64,000 bases of DNA, taken from NCBI RefSeq assembly GCF_003651185.1, contig NZ_RCDC01000004.1:1846659-1910658 (forward strand), in the 5' to 3' direction. This document shows positions 28,459-39,300 of the stretch, piece after piece. A program made the translations under genes and the position numbers. Numbering within the stretch: position 1 is the first letter of the stretch; the number at the start of each line of letters is the position of its first letter. This stretch comes from Stenotrophomonas rhizophila. Lineage in GTDB: Bacteria > Pseudomonadota > Gammaproteobacteria > Xanthomonadales > Xanthomonadaceae. The notes beneath the pieces are model-generated. The model did no database searches, had not been told where the DNA came from, and was given only the letters and a program-made list of their open reading frames with translations.

Positions 28459-31332
28459 TCAGAACCGCAGGTCCGCGCGTACGTACCAGTAGCGCCCGCG
28501 CGGGATGTCGTAGGTGGAGGCGTCATAGCCGTTGAGCGAGCACGACAGGCAGATCGGCGGATCCTTGTCGAACACGTTGTTCAGGCCGGCGCTGAGTTGC
28601 AGGCCCTTCATCCAGTCGATCTTGTAGCCCACCTGCATGTCGTGGAAGGTGGTGGCCGACAGTTCGTTGGTGCCTTCGGCCTGGTTGCTGCAGATCGGGA
28701 AGGCGGCCACGTCGCCGCACGCCTCGGTGAGCTTGGAGATGTGGCGCACCGTCCAGGAGGCGTTCCAGTTGGACAGGTTCCAGCTCAGCGTGGCATTGCT
28801 GGTCCATTCCGGGATCGAGCTGTCGGCCACTTCCACGCCGGGCTCCTGCGGCTGCTTCTGCCCGGCGGCCCCCAACGCCTCATAGCGGCCGACGAAGGTG
28901 TTCTGCCAACCGAGCTTGAACTGCCCGATCTCCGTCTGCGGCAGCGTCCAGAACAGATCCACATCCCAGCCATCGGTCTTGATCGAACCCAGGTTGGTCA
29001 GCCGGTTGTTGAAGCTGCTGACCGCCCCGGTGGAGGCGCGCGTGATGCCACTGCAGTACAGCGGGTCCAGCGTGTCCACGCACAGATCAAGCTGGGTCTG
29101 CGCGTTGATCGCCTGGATCGCGCCTTCGATGTGGTGGCGGTAGAACGTCAGCTCGACATCGAAGCGCTCCGACCAGGACGCATTGCTGCCGAACCACGGG
29201 CTCCACACGAAGCCGGCGCTGAAGCTGCGCGAGCGCTCCGGATCCAGTTCCGCGTTGCCGCCGGTGGTGACCGAGATCTGCGAGTTGGCCTGCTGGAAAC
29301 CGCCCGGCACGCCGAGTGCGGCACAGTTGGCGGCACTGCCGCGCGGCGGCGTGCCCCCCAGCCCGACCGAGCAGGGATCGAACAGCTGCAGATCGGCACG
29401 CGCGGCCGAGCCATACAGCTCGCCGATGGACGGTGCGCGGAAGCCTTCGGCGTAGCTGGTGCGCAGCACGAAGTCATTGGTCACCTGCCAGCGCAGGCCG
29501 TACTTCGGGGTGAACTCGCCACCAAACGTGGAGTAATCCGAGTAGCGCCCCGCAAGGCTCAGGTCGAGTTTTTCGCCGAGCGCGCTCTTGGCGAAGATCG
29601 GCACGCTCAGCTCCAGGTAGGCCTCGTTGACATCGTAGGAACCGGCGGTCGGCAGCGAGGGCACGCCGTTGTAGTGGCCGATCACGGTCAGCGGATCCGG
29701 ATCGTAGCGGCCCTCGTACTTGCGGTACTCATAGCCGGTGGCGAACGAGACCGGGCCGGCCGGCAGGGTGAACAGCTCGCTGCTCAGGTTGGCGGTGAAC
29801 AGGCTCAGCTCGTTCTGGCTGCGGTCACGCACTACTGGCTGGATCCAGCGCAGCATCTCCGGGGTGATCGAGCCGACCCCACCGAAAATGTTCAGCGGTA
29901 CGCAGCCGGGGGTGGCCGCACAGATCGCCGGATCGCCCAGCGCCATGTTGACCTTGTAGATGTCGTAGCTGCCGTAGTTGGTCTGCTCGGCCTTGTTCTT
30001 GCTGTACATGCCGTTGAGGTCCCAGAACCAGCTGCGATCCGCGGCCTGGAACTGGCCGACCAGGCCGGTGGCGAAGTACTGGGTGTTGACCTCCTGCTCG
30101 AACACGCGCGCGCCGCCTTCAACAGGGCGACGGCCGATCAGGCTCATGTTGCCCGAGGCGGCCAGATCGAAGCCGAACGGGTTGTACGGGTTGAGGCCGG
30201 AGACCACGATGTTGTCGGCCAGCGGGTTGCCGGTGGCGCCATCGGGGCCGAAGAACAGCGGCTCCGGACCGGCCTGGTTGGTGGACTCGCGGCGATTGCC
30301 AAGCGCCTTGATATACCACTGGATGTCGTCGGTGAGATCGAAGCGGAACTGGCCGAAGATGCCTTTCCGCTCGGACGGGGTGAGCACCAGGTTGTACTCG
30401 GCGAAGTTGAAGCGGTCGGCCGAGGTGAAGCAGTGATAATCATCACTGCGGTCGCAGCCGGCGCTGCCGTCGTAACGCGGGCTGCTTACGCCGGTATTGG
30501 GTACGATGTCCTGTACCGCCCCGGTGGCGGGATCGACGAACTTGAAGCGCCCCTGCGGAATGCCACCACTGCCGAAGGCCAGCCCGGTGCCGGGAATCGG
30601 GAAGCGCGACTGCTCGCGATCGCGCGCATACACCGGGTCCTGCTTGGTCCAGCTCGCCCCCAGGAACAGGGTGTAGCGGTCACCGCTGGTGCCCCAGGCC
30701 AGGTCCACGCCCTTCTGGGTGCCATCGCCCTTGGTGTACTCGCCATAGTTCATCGTCACCTGAGCGCCGTCGAATTCACGGCGGGTGATGATGTTGACCA
30801 CACCGGCGATCGCGTCGGAGCCATACAGTGATGAAGCGCCGTCTTCGAGCACTTCGATGCGCTCGACGATGGCCAGCGGAATGGTGTTCAGATCGGTCGC
30901 CGCGCCCACGCCGGACGCGGAAGATTCATTGACCCAGCGGATGCCATCGACCAGCACCAGCACGCGCTTGGCGCCCAGGTGACGCAGATCGACCTGGGCC
31001 GACCCCGCACCCACGCCACTGCCATCGGGTGGGAAGCCGAAGTTGCCCGAGGAATTGAATTTCGCATTGAGCGCCGAGCCGGAGCCGGTCAGCTGCTGCA
31101 GCACGTCGCCGATCGAGGTCAGGCCGGTGCGCTCGATCTCGGTGCGGGTCAGGGTCTGGATCGGCACCTGCCCTTCCACTTCGGCCCGCTTGATACGGCT
31201 GCCGGTCACTTCCACCCGGTCCAGATCCGTCGTACTGCGTGGCGCGTCCTGCGCGCTGGCCAGGGCCGGTGCAGCCAGCAGCAGGCACAGCGATACGGCG
31301 ACCGCCAACGGGCGGTGATGCAGGTTGTTCAT
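28459..31332 (-). CDS. TonB-dependent outer-membrane receptor (large xanthomonad type)
   Basis: This is a 957-residue receptor. The signal peptide is in [18 protein letters not shown]. The plug follows with [51 protein letters not shown] and [20 protein letters not shown]. The long barrel includes [21 protein letters not shown] and ends in YVRADLRF with a terminal Phe. It belongs to the CirA/Oar-like group expanded in xanthomonads, usually for complex carbohydrates, peptides or metals. The start at 31332 has GGAGAGAG upstream. No substrate-specific gene is adjacent. Confidence 0.92.
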   Translation of the reverse strand: MNNLHHRPLAVAVSLCLLLAAPALASAQDAPRSTTDLDRVEVTGSRIKRAEVEGQVPIQTLTRTEIERTGLTSIGDVLQQLTGSGSALNAKFNSSGNFGFPPDGSGVGAGSAQVDLRHLGAKRVLVLVDGIRWVNESSASGVGAATDLNTIPLAIVERIEVLEDGASSLYGSDAIAGVVNIITRREFDGAQVTMNYGEYTKGDGTQKGVDLAWGTSGDRYTLFLGASWTKQDPVYARDREQSRFPIPGTGLAFGSGGIPQGRFKFVDPATGAVQDIVPNTGVSSPRYDGSAGCDRSDDYHCFTSADRFNFAEYNLVLTPSERKGIFGQFRFDLTDDIQWYIKALGNRRESTNQAGPEPLFFGPDGATGNPLADNIVVSGLNPYNPFGFDLAASGNMSLIGRRPVEGGARVFEQEVNTQYFATGLVGQFQAADRSWFWDLNGMYSKNKAEQTNYGSYDIYKVNMALGDPAICAATPGCVPLNIFGGVGSITPEMLRWIQPVVRDRSQNELSLFTANLSSELFTLPAGPVSFATGYEYRKYEGRYDPDPLTVIGHYNGVPSLPTAGSYDVNEAYLELSVPIFAKSALGEKLDLSLAGRYSDYSTFGGEFTPKYGLRWQVTNDFVLRTSYAEGFRAPSIGELYGSAARADLQLFDPCSVGLGGTPPRGSAANCAALGVPGGFQQANSQISVTTGGNAELDPERSRSFSAGFVWSPWFGSNASWSERFDVELTFYRHHIEGAIQAINAQTQLDLCVDTLDPLYCSGITRASTGAVSSFNNRLTNLGSIKTDGWDVDLFWTLPQTEIGQFKLGWQNTFVGRYEALGAAGQKQPQEPGVEVADSSIPEWTSNATLSWNLSNWNASWTVRHISKLTEACGDVAAFPICSNQAEGTNELSATTFHDMQVGYKIDWMKGLQLSAGLNNVFDKDPPICLSCSLNGYDASTYDIPRGRYWYVRADLRF

Positions 31333-31876
31333 TCGCTCTCTCTCCAAAGGAATGTTGGGCGGGACTGCCGCTCCCCCCTGCATGGCGGCAGTGTCTCCTT
31401 TGTAAACAACCTGTAAATGTGAAGGAGTGACGTGCGCCTCGCTTTCACGGGGAATCGACAAAGCCGACTGTGCGCGGGCGCGGCTATGGGGCAGCATGTG
31501 TGCGGTCTGTGCGAGCGCACATGCTGCTGTTTTCGAGGGATATTGACGGCATCCGGGGCGGTCGTCGTGCCGCTGCTGCGCGAACGCCGTCCGCGTGATG
31601 TCGGGAATCTGGTGACGACTGGGAACCTCGGCGATTGCGCTGGCCAGCGCTTCGGAATCGGCTTCCGTGCGCAGCCGTCGAGGGTCGTTGGCATGGCGTC
31701 CAGATGCGCCGCCGCACGTCGATGCGATGGGGTTTCGAGCGGCGCGTGTTTCCAACGTCCCTGGTCACCGGGGGAGCGATGGACCGGTGTGCGAATGGAC
31801 CGCCCCAGCGGCGCCCGTTCATCCTCGAGTCGGATTGCCCTCACCGCCTTTCACCGGCCCCCGTTATGCTTTCCGC
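31333..31876. other. Long intergenic region between the TonB receptor and slt
   Basis: About 540 bases hold no supported gene; open frames here are low-complexity by-products of high GC. The left part must contain the receptor promoter. A 10-bp inverted repeat lies in the middle. The part next to slt presumably holds the slt promoter, but I see no clear -35/-10 pair. Confidence 0.6.
31491..31527. repeat. Inverted repeat in the receptor/slt intergenic region
   Basis: GCAGCATGTG (31491-31500) and CACATGCTGC (31518-31527) form a 10-bp stem with a 17-base loop, followed on the plus strand by TGTTTT. It could be a regulator site for the receptor gene or the end of a small transcript. Confidence 0.5.
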
Positions 31877-33853
31877 ATGACTCGACTTCCCCTCTATTTC
31901 TTCAGCGCGACCGTCCTGCTGGCCTGCACCGGGGTCAGCCCGGTGGCCGATGCCCAGAACCTGGATGCCCAGCGCGCGCAGCTCAAGGCCGTGATCGACA
32001 ATGCCGAGCGCGGCCAGTTCGATCCTGCCCAGGCAGCGGCACTGAGCAAGCACCCGCTGTATGGCTGGGTGGAGTTCGCCAATCTGCGGCGCAACATCGA
32101 TACCGTCAGCAACGTGCAGGCGCAGGATTTCCTGAAGCGCTACAACGGCCAGGCGGTAGCCACCAGCTTCCGCAACGTATGGCTGCCGGCGGTGGCGCGG
32201 CGCCAGGACTGGCCGACCCTGCTGGCCAACTGGACCGACACGACCAACGTCGGCCTGCGCTGCGCCCAGCTCAATGCACGCCAGGCTACCGGCAAGGCCG
32301 ATACGCAGTGGGTCAGCGAGGCACAGGCGATCTGGCGCAGCACCGGCAAATCCTTGCCTGATGCCTGCGACCCCGTGTTCGCGGTGCTGGATGCCAAGGG
32401 CGGCATGAATGCCGAGCTGCGCTGGGCACGCATCGATGCCGCTGCCGATGAGCAGCAGCCGGCGGTGATGCGCAGTGCCGCGCGCGGGCTACCGGCCGCC
32501 GATCTGACCCTGGCCAACACCTATGCCGCCTTCGTCGACAAGCCCAATGCCAGCGCGCTGAACTGGCCGCGCAATGAGCGCAGCCGGCGGATCGCCACCG
32601 ATGGCTTGGCCAAACTAGCCAAGGCCGACCCGGGGGCCACCGAACAGCAGCTGCCGCAGTACGCCGACGCGCTGCAGCTGAGCGCCGCGCAGCGCGCGCA
32701 GGTGCTGTACCAGATCGCGCTGTGGACGGTGGCCTCCTACGGTCCGGACTCCGCCCGTCGCCTCAATGCGGTGCCCGAATCGGCGTATGACGAGCGTCTG
32801 CACGAATGGCGTGCGCGCGAAGCGCTGTCGCGCGGCGACTGGCCGGCGGCGCTGACCGCGATCCGCAAGATGGGCCCGACCCAGCGCGCCGACTCGCGCT
32901 GGCGCTATTTCGAAGCGCGCATGCTGGACAAGACCGGCAAACGCAGCGAAGCGCAGGCGGCCTTCCGTGAGGCCGCCCGCGCGGCCACCTTCCATGGCTT
33001 CCTGGCGGCCGACCAGCTCGGCCAGAACTACACGCTGTGCCCGTGGGAACCCAACGACAGCGCCCAGGCGCAGGCGGCGGTCGCGCGTGACCCGGCGATC
33101 GTGCGGGCGATGGAACTGTTCAAGATCGAACGGGCGGGATGGGCCGTGGCCGAGTGGAACGATGCGCTGAGCCGCTATGACAACACGCAGCGCCGCCTCG
33201 CCGTGGAAGTCGCCCGCGACAACGGCTGGTTCGACCGTGCGGTGTTTTCGCTCGGCAAGACCCCGGACGAGCAGCGCCTGTATTCGCTGCGCTTCCCGCT
33301 GCACCACGACGACAGCATCCGCCGCGAGTCCGCACGCAATGCCATCGATCCGGCCTGGGTGGCCGCGGAAATCCGCGCCGAGAGCATCTTCAACCCGAAG
33401 GCCCGCTCACCGGCCAACGCCATGGGCCTGATGCAGGTCCTGCCCGCCACCGGTGCGGCAGTGGCCAAGTCAATCGGCCTGACCAACTACGGCGGCGCTG
33501 CCAGCCTCTACGACCCCGATACCAACATTGCCATCGGCACGGCCTACCTGCGCCAGCTGATGAACAAGTACGAGGGCCTGCCCTACGTCACCATTGCCGC
33601 CTACAACGCCGGCCCGACCCCGACCGCCCGCTGGCAGTCGCAGCGTCCGGGGTTCGATCCGGACATCTGGATCGAGACGATCAGCTACAAGGAAACCCGC
33701 GAGTACGTCGCGCGCATCCTGGCCTTCAGCGTGATCTACGACTGGCGCTTGAACGGTGACGCGCTGCCGGTGACCGACCGCATGAACGGCCGCCTGCAGG
33801 CCAAGCGCAAGACCTTCGCCTGCGCGGCCAACGCCGACAAGGGCGGGGATTGA
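31877..33853 (+). CDS. slt: Soluble lytic murein transglycosylase (Slt70 family)
   Basis: This 658-residue periplasmic enzyme cleaves the MurNAc-GlcNAc bond of peptidoglycan and leaves 1,6-anhydro ends. It has an N-terminal signal peptide ([19 protein letters not shown]). The long alpha-superhelical region at about residues 30-470 has TPR-like pairs. The C-terminal SLT domain holds catalytic Glu502 in [20 protein letters not shown], then [10 protein letters not shown] and IAAYNAGP. The frame is open 70 codons before the ATG at 31877, but the signal peptide defines the start. The cca gene follows 25 bases downstream, so the two probably share a transcript. Confidence 0.95.
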   Translation: MTRLPLYFFSATVLLACTGVSPVADAQNLDAQRAQLKAVIDNAERGQFDPAQAAALSKHPLYGWVEFANLRRNIDTVSNVQAQDFLKRYNGQAVATSFRNVWLPAVARRQDWPTLLANWTDTTNVGLRCAQLNARQATGKADTQWVSEAQAIWRSTGKSLPDACDPVFAVLDAKGGMNAELRWARIDAAADEQQPAVMRSAARGLPAADLTLANTYAAFVDKPNASALNWPRNERSRRIATDGLAKLAKADPGATEQQLPQYADALQLSAAQRAQVLYQIALWTVASYGPDSARRLNAVPESAYDERLHEWRAREALSRGDWPAALTAIRKMGPTQRADSRWRYFEARMLDKTGKRSEAQAAFREAARAATFHGFLAADQLGQNYTLCPWEPNDSAQAQAAVARDPAIVRAMELFKIERAGWAVAEWNDALSRYDNTQRRLAVEVARDNGWFDRAVFSLGKTPDEQRLYSLRFPLHHDDSIRRESARNAIDPAWVAAEIRAESIFNPKARSPANAMGLMQVLPATGAAVAKSIGLTNYGGAASLYDPDTNIAIGTAYLRQLMNKYEGLPYVTIAAYNAGPTPTARWQSQRPGFDPDIWIETISYKETREYVARILAFSVIYDWRLNGDALPVTDRMNGRLQAKRKTFACAANADKGGD

Positions 33854-33878
33854 GCGGACTGACGATTATCATGGCCGC

Positions 33879-35105
33879 ATGAAGATCTATCTGGTGGGCG
33901 GCGCCGTGCGTGACCGCCTCTTGCAGTGTCCACCCGGCGACCGCGACTGGGTCGTGGTCGGGGCCACCCAGGCGCAGATGGACGCGCAGGGGTACAAGGC
34001 CGTGGGCCGCGATTTCCCGGTATTCCTGCATCCGGATACCGGTGAGGAATATGCGCTGGCCCGCACCGAGCGCAAGTCCGGCCGCGGCTACCGCGGCTTC
34101 GTGGTCGATGCCGATCCCGCTGTGACGCTGGAGGAGGACCTGCAGCGTCGCGATTTCACCATCAACGCGATCGCCTGCGATGAAGCCACCGGTGCGTTGG
34201 TGGATCCGTATGGCGGCGTGGGTGATATCCAACAGCGCGTGCTGCGCCACGTCGGCCCGGCCTTCGTCGAGGATCCCCTGCGGGTGCTGCGTGCGGCCCG
34301 CTTCATGGCGCGCTTTGCGCCCCTCGGCTTCACCGTCGCCGCCGAGACGATGGCCCTGATGCGGGAGGTCGCCGCCAGTGGCGAGCTCGATGCGCTGGTG
34401 CCCGAACGCGTCTGGCAGGAGCTGAGGCGTGCCCTCGCCTCCGCGCGGCCGTCCGCGTTCCTGCGCACCCTGCATGACGCCCAGGCACTGGGTGCGATCC
34501 TGCCCGAGCTGGAGGCCCTGTACGGTGTGCCCCAGCGCGCGGAGTTCCATCCGGAAGTCGATACCGGCGTGCACCAGGAAATGGTCAGCGACATGGCCGC
34601 GCAGCTGGCCCCGGGCGATGACCTGATCGGCTTCGCCGCGCTGACCCACGACCTCGGCAAAGGCCTGACCCCACCGGCCGAATGGCCGCGGCACATCATG
34701 CATGAGCAGCGTGGCGTCGCCCCGCTGCGTGGAGTGGCCGAACGCCTGAAGGTGCCGGTCGATCACCGCCAGCTGGCCGAAGCCGTCTGCCGCGACCATC
34801 TCAACGTGCACCGCATCGATGAGCTGCGCGATGCCACCGTGCTGGAGCTGCTCGGCCGCTGCGATGGGTTCCGCCGGCCCGAACGCATCGCGCAGATCGC
34901 GCTGTGCTGCGAAGCCGACAAGCGCGGCCGGCTGGGCTTCGAGGCCAGCGACTACCCGCAGGGTGAAACGCTCAAGCGCCTGCACCAGGCAGCGCTTGCC
35001 GTGCAGGCGCGCGATCTGGATCTGACCGGGCTGAAGGGGCCGGCGGTGGGGGAAGCGCTGGCCAAGGCGCGGGTGAAGGCCATCAGCGCGGTGCGTACAC
35101 GCTGA
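33879..35105 (+). CDS. cca: CCA tRNA nucleotidyltransferase (with HD domain)
   Basis: This 408-residue enzyme adds and repairs the 3' CCA end of tRNA from CTP and ATP without a template. It is a class II nucleotidyltransferase: GGAVRD at residues 7-12, catalytic Asp21 and Asp23 in GDRDWVVVG, motif [10 protein letters not shown] and the nucleotide-selecting [12 protein letters not shown]. The C-terminal HD domain (His257-Asp258 in THDLGKG) places it with the gammaproteobacterial multifunctional form, which also has phosphohydrolase activity. It follows slt closely. Confidence 0.97.
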   Translation: MKIYLVGGAVRDRLLQCPPGDRDWVVVGATQAQMDAQGYKAVGRDFPVFLHPDTGEEYALARTERKSGRGYRGFVVDADPAVTLEEDLQRRDFTINAIACDEATGALVDPYGGVGDIQQRVLRHVGPAFVEDPLRVLRAARFMARFAPLGFTVAAETMALMREVAASGELDALVPERVWQELRRALASARPSAFLRTLHDAQALGAILPELEALYGVPQRAEFHPEVDTGVHQEMVSDMAAQLAPGDDLIGFAALTHDLGKGLTPPAEWPRHIMHEQRGVAPLRGVAERLKVPVDHRQLAEAVCRDHLNVHRIDELRDATVLELLGRCDGFRRPERIAQIALCCEADKRGRLGFEASDYPQGETLKRLHQAALAVQARDLDLTGLKGPAVGEALAKARVKAISAVRTR

Positions 35106-35125
35106 TCGACGGCTGGGATGACGCC

Positions 35126-36211
35126 TCAGGTGGCGCTGGCGCACGCCGGTTGCGCCAGCAGCCAGTCCCTTGCGGCCGCCGCAGCATCCTCGCCCTCACC
35201 GATCACCACATCCGGCGCGATCTTCCTGCCATCGCCCTGGCCGTTGCGATCGACCATGACGTTGCCGGTGACCAGCAAGGCGCTTCCATCAGGCAGCAGC
35301 TCGGTCCGGTTACCCGTGGAGACGCCTGCCGTGGGCTGGCCGAAGCTTCGGGTGTTGGCACGCCCACGGAACGCCAGTGCCGTCGCCTCTCCCGCGCTGG
35401 CGGTGCGCGGCCCGAACAGCACCGCCACCGGTGCGCCGGGATGACGCAGCCGATACGCGGCCGCGCCAACATCCAGCAGGTTCTTCTGCTCCAACCACAC
35501 CGCGCCGCCGTGCAAGAACCAGGACCGCTCCGAGCCGGCCGTGGTGAACGCACCTACCCGCGGTGCATTGCCGCCCGCGTCTTCCAGCAAGGGCGCCAGG
35601 CCGAGCAACATCGGCCACATGTTGCCGCCGGTGTTGCGCCGCAGGTCGACCACCCAGCCGCATCGCTCCGCGCGGTCCTTGCTGCGGATGGCGTCCTGCA
35701 GCGTGCCTGCAAACGCAACACTCGCCCGCTGCCAGGCCACGCTGTCGCCCGGTCCACCACCGCTGAAGGCGCCCACCGTCATCCAGCCGATGCGCCGGCC
35801 GACCGTATCCATATCGCGCTGCTGGTCAGTGCGTTGCTGCTTGGCGCGGTGCTCGTGTGTGCGCTGCGTTGCCGGCGGTGGCTGGGATCCCGCCACGGTG
35901 GCGCGGCTTGAAGAGGACTGCAGCAACGGGTAGCTCGCCGGCAGCCACCGCCCATGCCCCCCACTGCTCACGGCAATGGCATCGCGCAACAGCGGCCAGG
36001 TCTTGGCGGGATCAGCATCGGGAGCCTGCAGGCGGGTGCGCAGCGCCTGCCAATCGACCTTGTCGCCGTACAGCGCCTCGCGCTCCAGCACCGCCACGAT
36101 CCGCAGCTGTACCGGTGGCGCAGGCATCTCCTGTGCGTTCGCCATCGGTGCAAGCAGCACACCGGCCAGCAGCGCCGGGCGCGTACAACGAGACCGCAGG
36201 AACATCACCAT
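35126..36211 (-). CDS. S41-family (tail-specific-like) serine peptidase, exported
   Basis: This is a 361-residue protein with a signal peptide (ALLAGVLLAPMANAQ). The C-terminal half has the S41 core: WVVDLRRNTGGNMWPMLLGL, then GPRTASAGEATALAF with candidate nucleophile Ser272, then RSFGQPTAGVSTG. The usual lysine after the TAG-type loop in CtpA-like enzymes is not evident. It may use another residue or the tricorn/IRBP-like arrangement. Residues about 98-135 form a polar, low-complexity segment rich in Gln and Arg between the N-terminal region and the catalytic core. PDZ is not recognisable. The ATG at 36211 is chosen for its signal peptide. Confidence 0.82.
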   Translation of the reverse strand: MVMFLRSRCTRPALLAGVLLAPMANAQEMPAPPVQLRIVAVLEREALYGDKVDWQALRTRLQAPDADPAKTWPLLRDAIAVSSGGHGRWLPASYPLLQSSSSRATVAGSQPPPATQRTHEHRAKQQRTDQQRDMDTVGRRIGWMTVGAFSGGGPGDSVAWQRASVAFAGTLQDAIRSKDRAERCGWVVDLRRNTGGNMWPMLLGLAPLLEDAGGNAPRVGAFTTAGSERSWFLHGGAVWLEQKNLLDVGAAAYRLRHPGAPVAVLFGPRTASAGEATALAFRGRANTRSFGQPTAGVSTGNRTELLPDGSALLVTGNVMVDRNGQGDGRKIAPDVVIGEGEDAAAAARDWLLAQPACASAT

Positions 36212-36370
36212 CGCGCTACATCCGTGTAGTTGAGCAGGCCGCAGCATATCGCTGCACACGGCCACAAGAACAGCGCGCGTCCTCCGCCCTGGCGACCGGT
36301 CAGCCCGAAATGAGGGCACGCCACCCGTGGCGGGCAGCGTGCCGGGGATCAGCCAGCGCCCACAACCGCC

Positions 36371-39300
36371 TCACCAATCAAACCGCACGCCGATATTCCC
36401 CTCGATGCTCTTGCGCTCCTTCTGCGCGCTGCTTTCCAGATCGCGCGTGTAATCGGCCACCGCAAACGCGCTGACATTGGCATTGAAGCGCGCGACCACA
36501 CCGACGCCGACTTCCAGTGCGCGCGAGCCCTGCTGGTTGGTGAGCCGGTTGTCGCCGAAGTCGATGCGATCTTCGCCGTCCAGGGTCTGCCAGTAATTGA
36601 GCTTGGCGTACGGCTGCCACCCATTGCCGGCGATATCGTAATCGGCGGCGAGGCGAAGGCCGACGCGCCCGGTCCAGGCATTGTCGGCCTTGAAGCGGAC
36701 CGCCGACACCCGGTCACCGGCATCGTCGATCGAGGTGCGCTGCCAGATCACCTGTGCCTGCGGCTCCAGCCACCATACGGACTGCCCGAGCTGCAGCAGC
36801 GGCTTGCCCACTTCCAGCGACGCGGTGGTGCCATCGCCACGCACGTCGATGCCCAGCCCGCGCGCCGACGTGGCCTCACCGTCGTAGCGGCTCTGAAGGA
36901 CCACCGCATCCAGATACCCGCCTTCGCTGCCGACGCGGGTCCAGTACAGGCCCACGTGCTTGTCATCCAGGCGGGTACGGCCGACGGCCACGTTGTCCCA
37001 GCCGATCGCAAAGCCGTTGACGTTGCCCTGCGCGCGGGTGCGGCCGACGAATACACCGACCTGATCGCGGTGGTTGTCATCGCCGTTGGCGTACAGGTCC
37101 AGGCCGGCCTGGATGCCCTGGAGATCACCGTCGAAACTGGGCTTGGCATCGCCCTCCCAGTGCTGCTCATGACTCTGCCCGATCATGCGTGCCCAGGCCG
37201 AGCGGAAGCCGCCCTGCCCGGCCTGCACGCGCTGCTCGCCCTGGCGCTCGTGGAAGGTGCCCAGGCTGGCCAGGCTCGTCTCGCGCAGCAACGGGGGCAC
37301 CACCGAGTAGACCGGGGTTTCCACCCGGTACAGCGGAATGATGTCGCCCTCTGCCGGACGCGCGTCCGGCGTTGGCGGTACCGCCAGCGGACCGGGCACC
37401 GGTGGCACTTCGGTAGGCACCGGCGGCGGCGCCTCCGGCTGCGCGGGTGCCACCGGCGCAGGAGCCGGCGGCGGGGCCGGGGGCGGCGGCTCTGGCGCGA
37501 CCGGATCCGGATCATCCGGCGGGTTCACGTCCGGGGGCGGCGGCGGTGCCGGCGGCACTGCCGGCGGCGGGGTGCCGATGGCTTCGGGCGGCGGCGGCGG
37601 CGGTGGCACCTCGATGGTCGGCGCCGGCGCCGGCGCCGGGGTCGCCGAGGCGGTAACCGTGGAGCGCAGGTACCAGTTTTCACCGCTGCCTCCACTCACA
37701 CCGCCCTTGAACAGGTAGTACTCGTAAGCACCTGCGGCGACCGGGCTGTACAGCGCGAACGCGTTGGCGGCAGTGCTGGCCCCGTTGGTCGCCTGCACCA
37801 CCATGATGCCGTCGGCGACCGTGGCCGCGCCGGTGCCGCCAACGTTGAGCACGCCGATACCGGTGGTGCCGCTGGCGCTGCCGTTGGCGATCACCAGCTT
37901 GTCCGACAGCGAACTGTCATCGCCCAGCACGGTCTGCAGGTACAGCGCGCCTCCGTTGCCCACGTAGTTGCCCACGATGGTGAAGGCATCACCCACGCGG
38001 CTGCCGCCGTTGCTCAGGTCGATGCGACCGGCGTTGGTCACCGTGGCCAGCTGGCCGGCGGTGAACGGCACGATGCTCGCGTCCAGGCCACCGGCGAACA
38101 GCGTGCTGGTGGCATCGATGTCCAGCGTACCGGTGCCCGTGCCGCTGTCACCCAGGGTCAGGTTGCCGTCGAAGGTGAGCTGGGAATCGTTGGCCAGGCC
38201 GATCTGCTCCCAGTTCGCGAAGCGCGCCACACCATCGGTCTTGACGTTGTCCATGCTCAGCGCGTCGGTGCCGTTGCCGCCGTCGAACAGGGGCAACGCC
38301 CCGAGATGGGACGCGTTGAGGTTGGCCAAAGTGGCAACGTCACTGCCTTCGCCCATGTCCACCGCGCCGTAGACCACACCGCCGCCGGACCAGGCCAGCC
38401 GATCGTTGCCGGTGCTGGCACGGATTTCGCCGCGCACGGTGCCGCCGGTGATGGTGATCGAATCATCGCCGCCGCTGACGCTGATGTTGCCGCCGATGTA
38501 GCCCTCGGAAAGGATGATGGTGTCGTTGCCGAAGCCGGTGACGAGGTTGCCGTCGATGGTGCCGCCGGACATGTCGAAGGTGTTGTTCTCCAGCTTCATG
38601 TTGACCCGGCCGATGCGCCCGCCGGTCATCTCGGCATAGTCACCATCGTCGAAGCCGCCGATGATCTGGCCGCCGGTCATACGGAAGCGGTCGGTGCCAT
38701 CGCCCTGCAGCAGTGCGCCGATGGTGCCGCCGGTCATGACGAACACGTCCCGGCCGCCGCCCTGCTGCACCGTGCCGGTAATGGTGCCGCCACTGATTTC
38801 GATCTGGTCGACATCGTCGCCCTGGTCGACCGAAGCCAGCGTGCCGCCGGTCATCAGCAGCACATCATTGCCGGCGCCCTGGCTGACCGCGCCGACGATC
38901 TGCCCGCCTTGCATCTCCAGGCGATCATCGCCCAGACCCTGCGCGAGCGTGCCACCGATGCTGCCTCCCGGCCGCATGATCGTGGTGTCGTTGCCGGCCC
39001 CCTGGTCGACGTTGCCGACGATCACGCCGGCAACATCCAGCAGATCATCACCGTCGCCGAGCAGCGCCGCGCCGTTGAGCCGGCCATTGACGATCAGCGA
39101 CTGTGTGCCACTGGCACCGATCACGTTCGCCGTGCCACCGCCCTGCCGTTGCAGCACGCCATCAATCTGAAGGGTGGTGGCGTTGGCCATGGTCAGGCTG
39201 GCGGTCTCCAGCGTGTTGCCCAGCACCAGGGTGCCGCCGTTGAGCCTGCTGGCGCCCCCCACGCTGTTGAGGCCGGTCAGGGTGAGCGTGCCGCCACCGG

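Noticed and set aside
38300..39010. Repeats in the autotransporter as a CRISPR array or DNA satellite
   Set aside because: The periodicity is at the protein level with diverged codons and no constant repeat/spacer structure.
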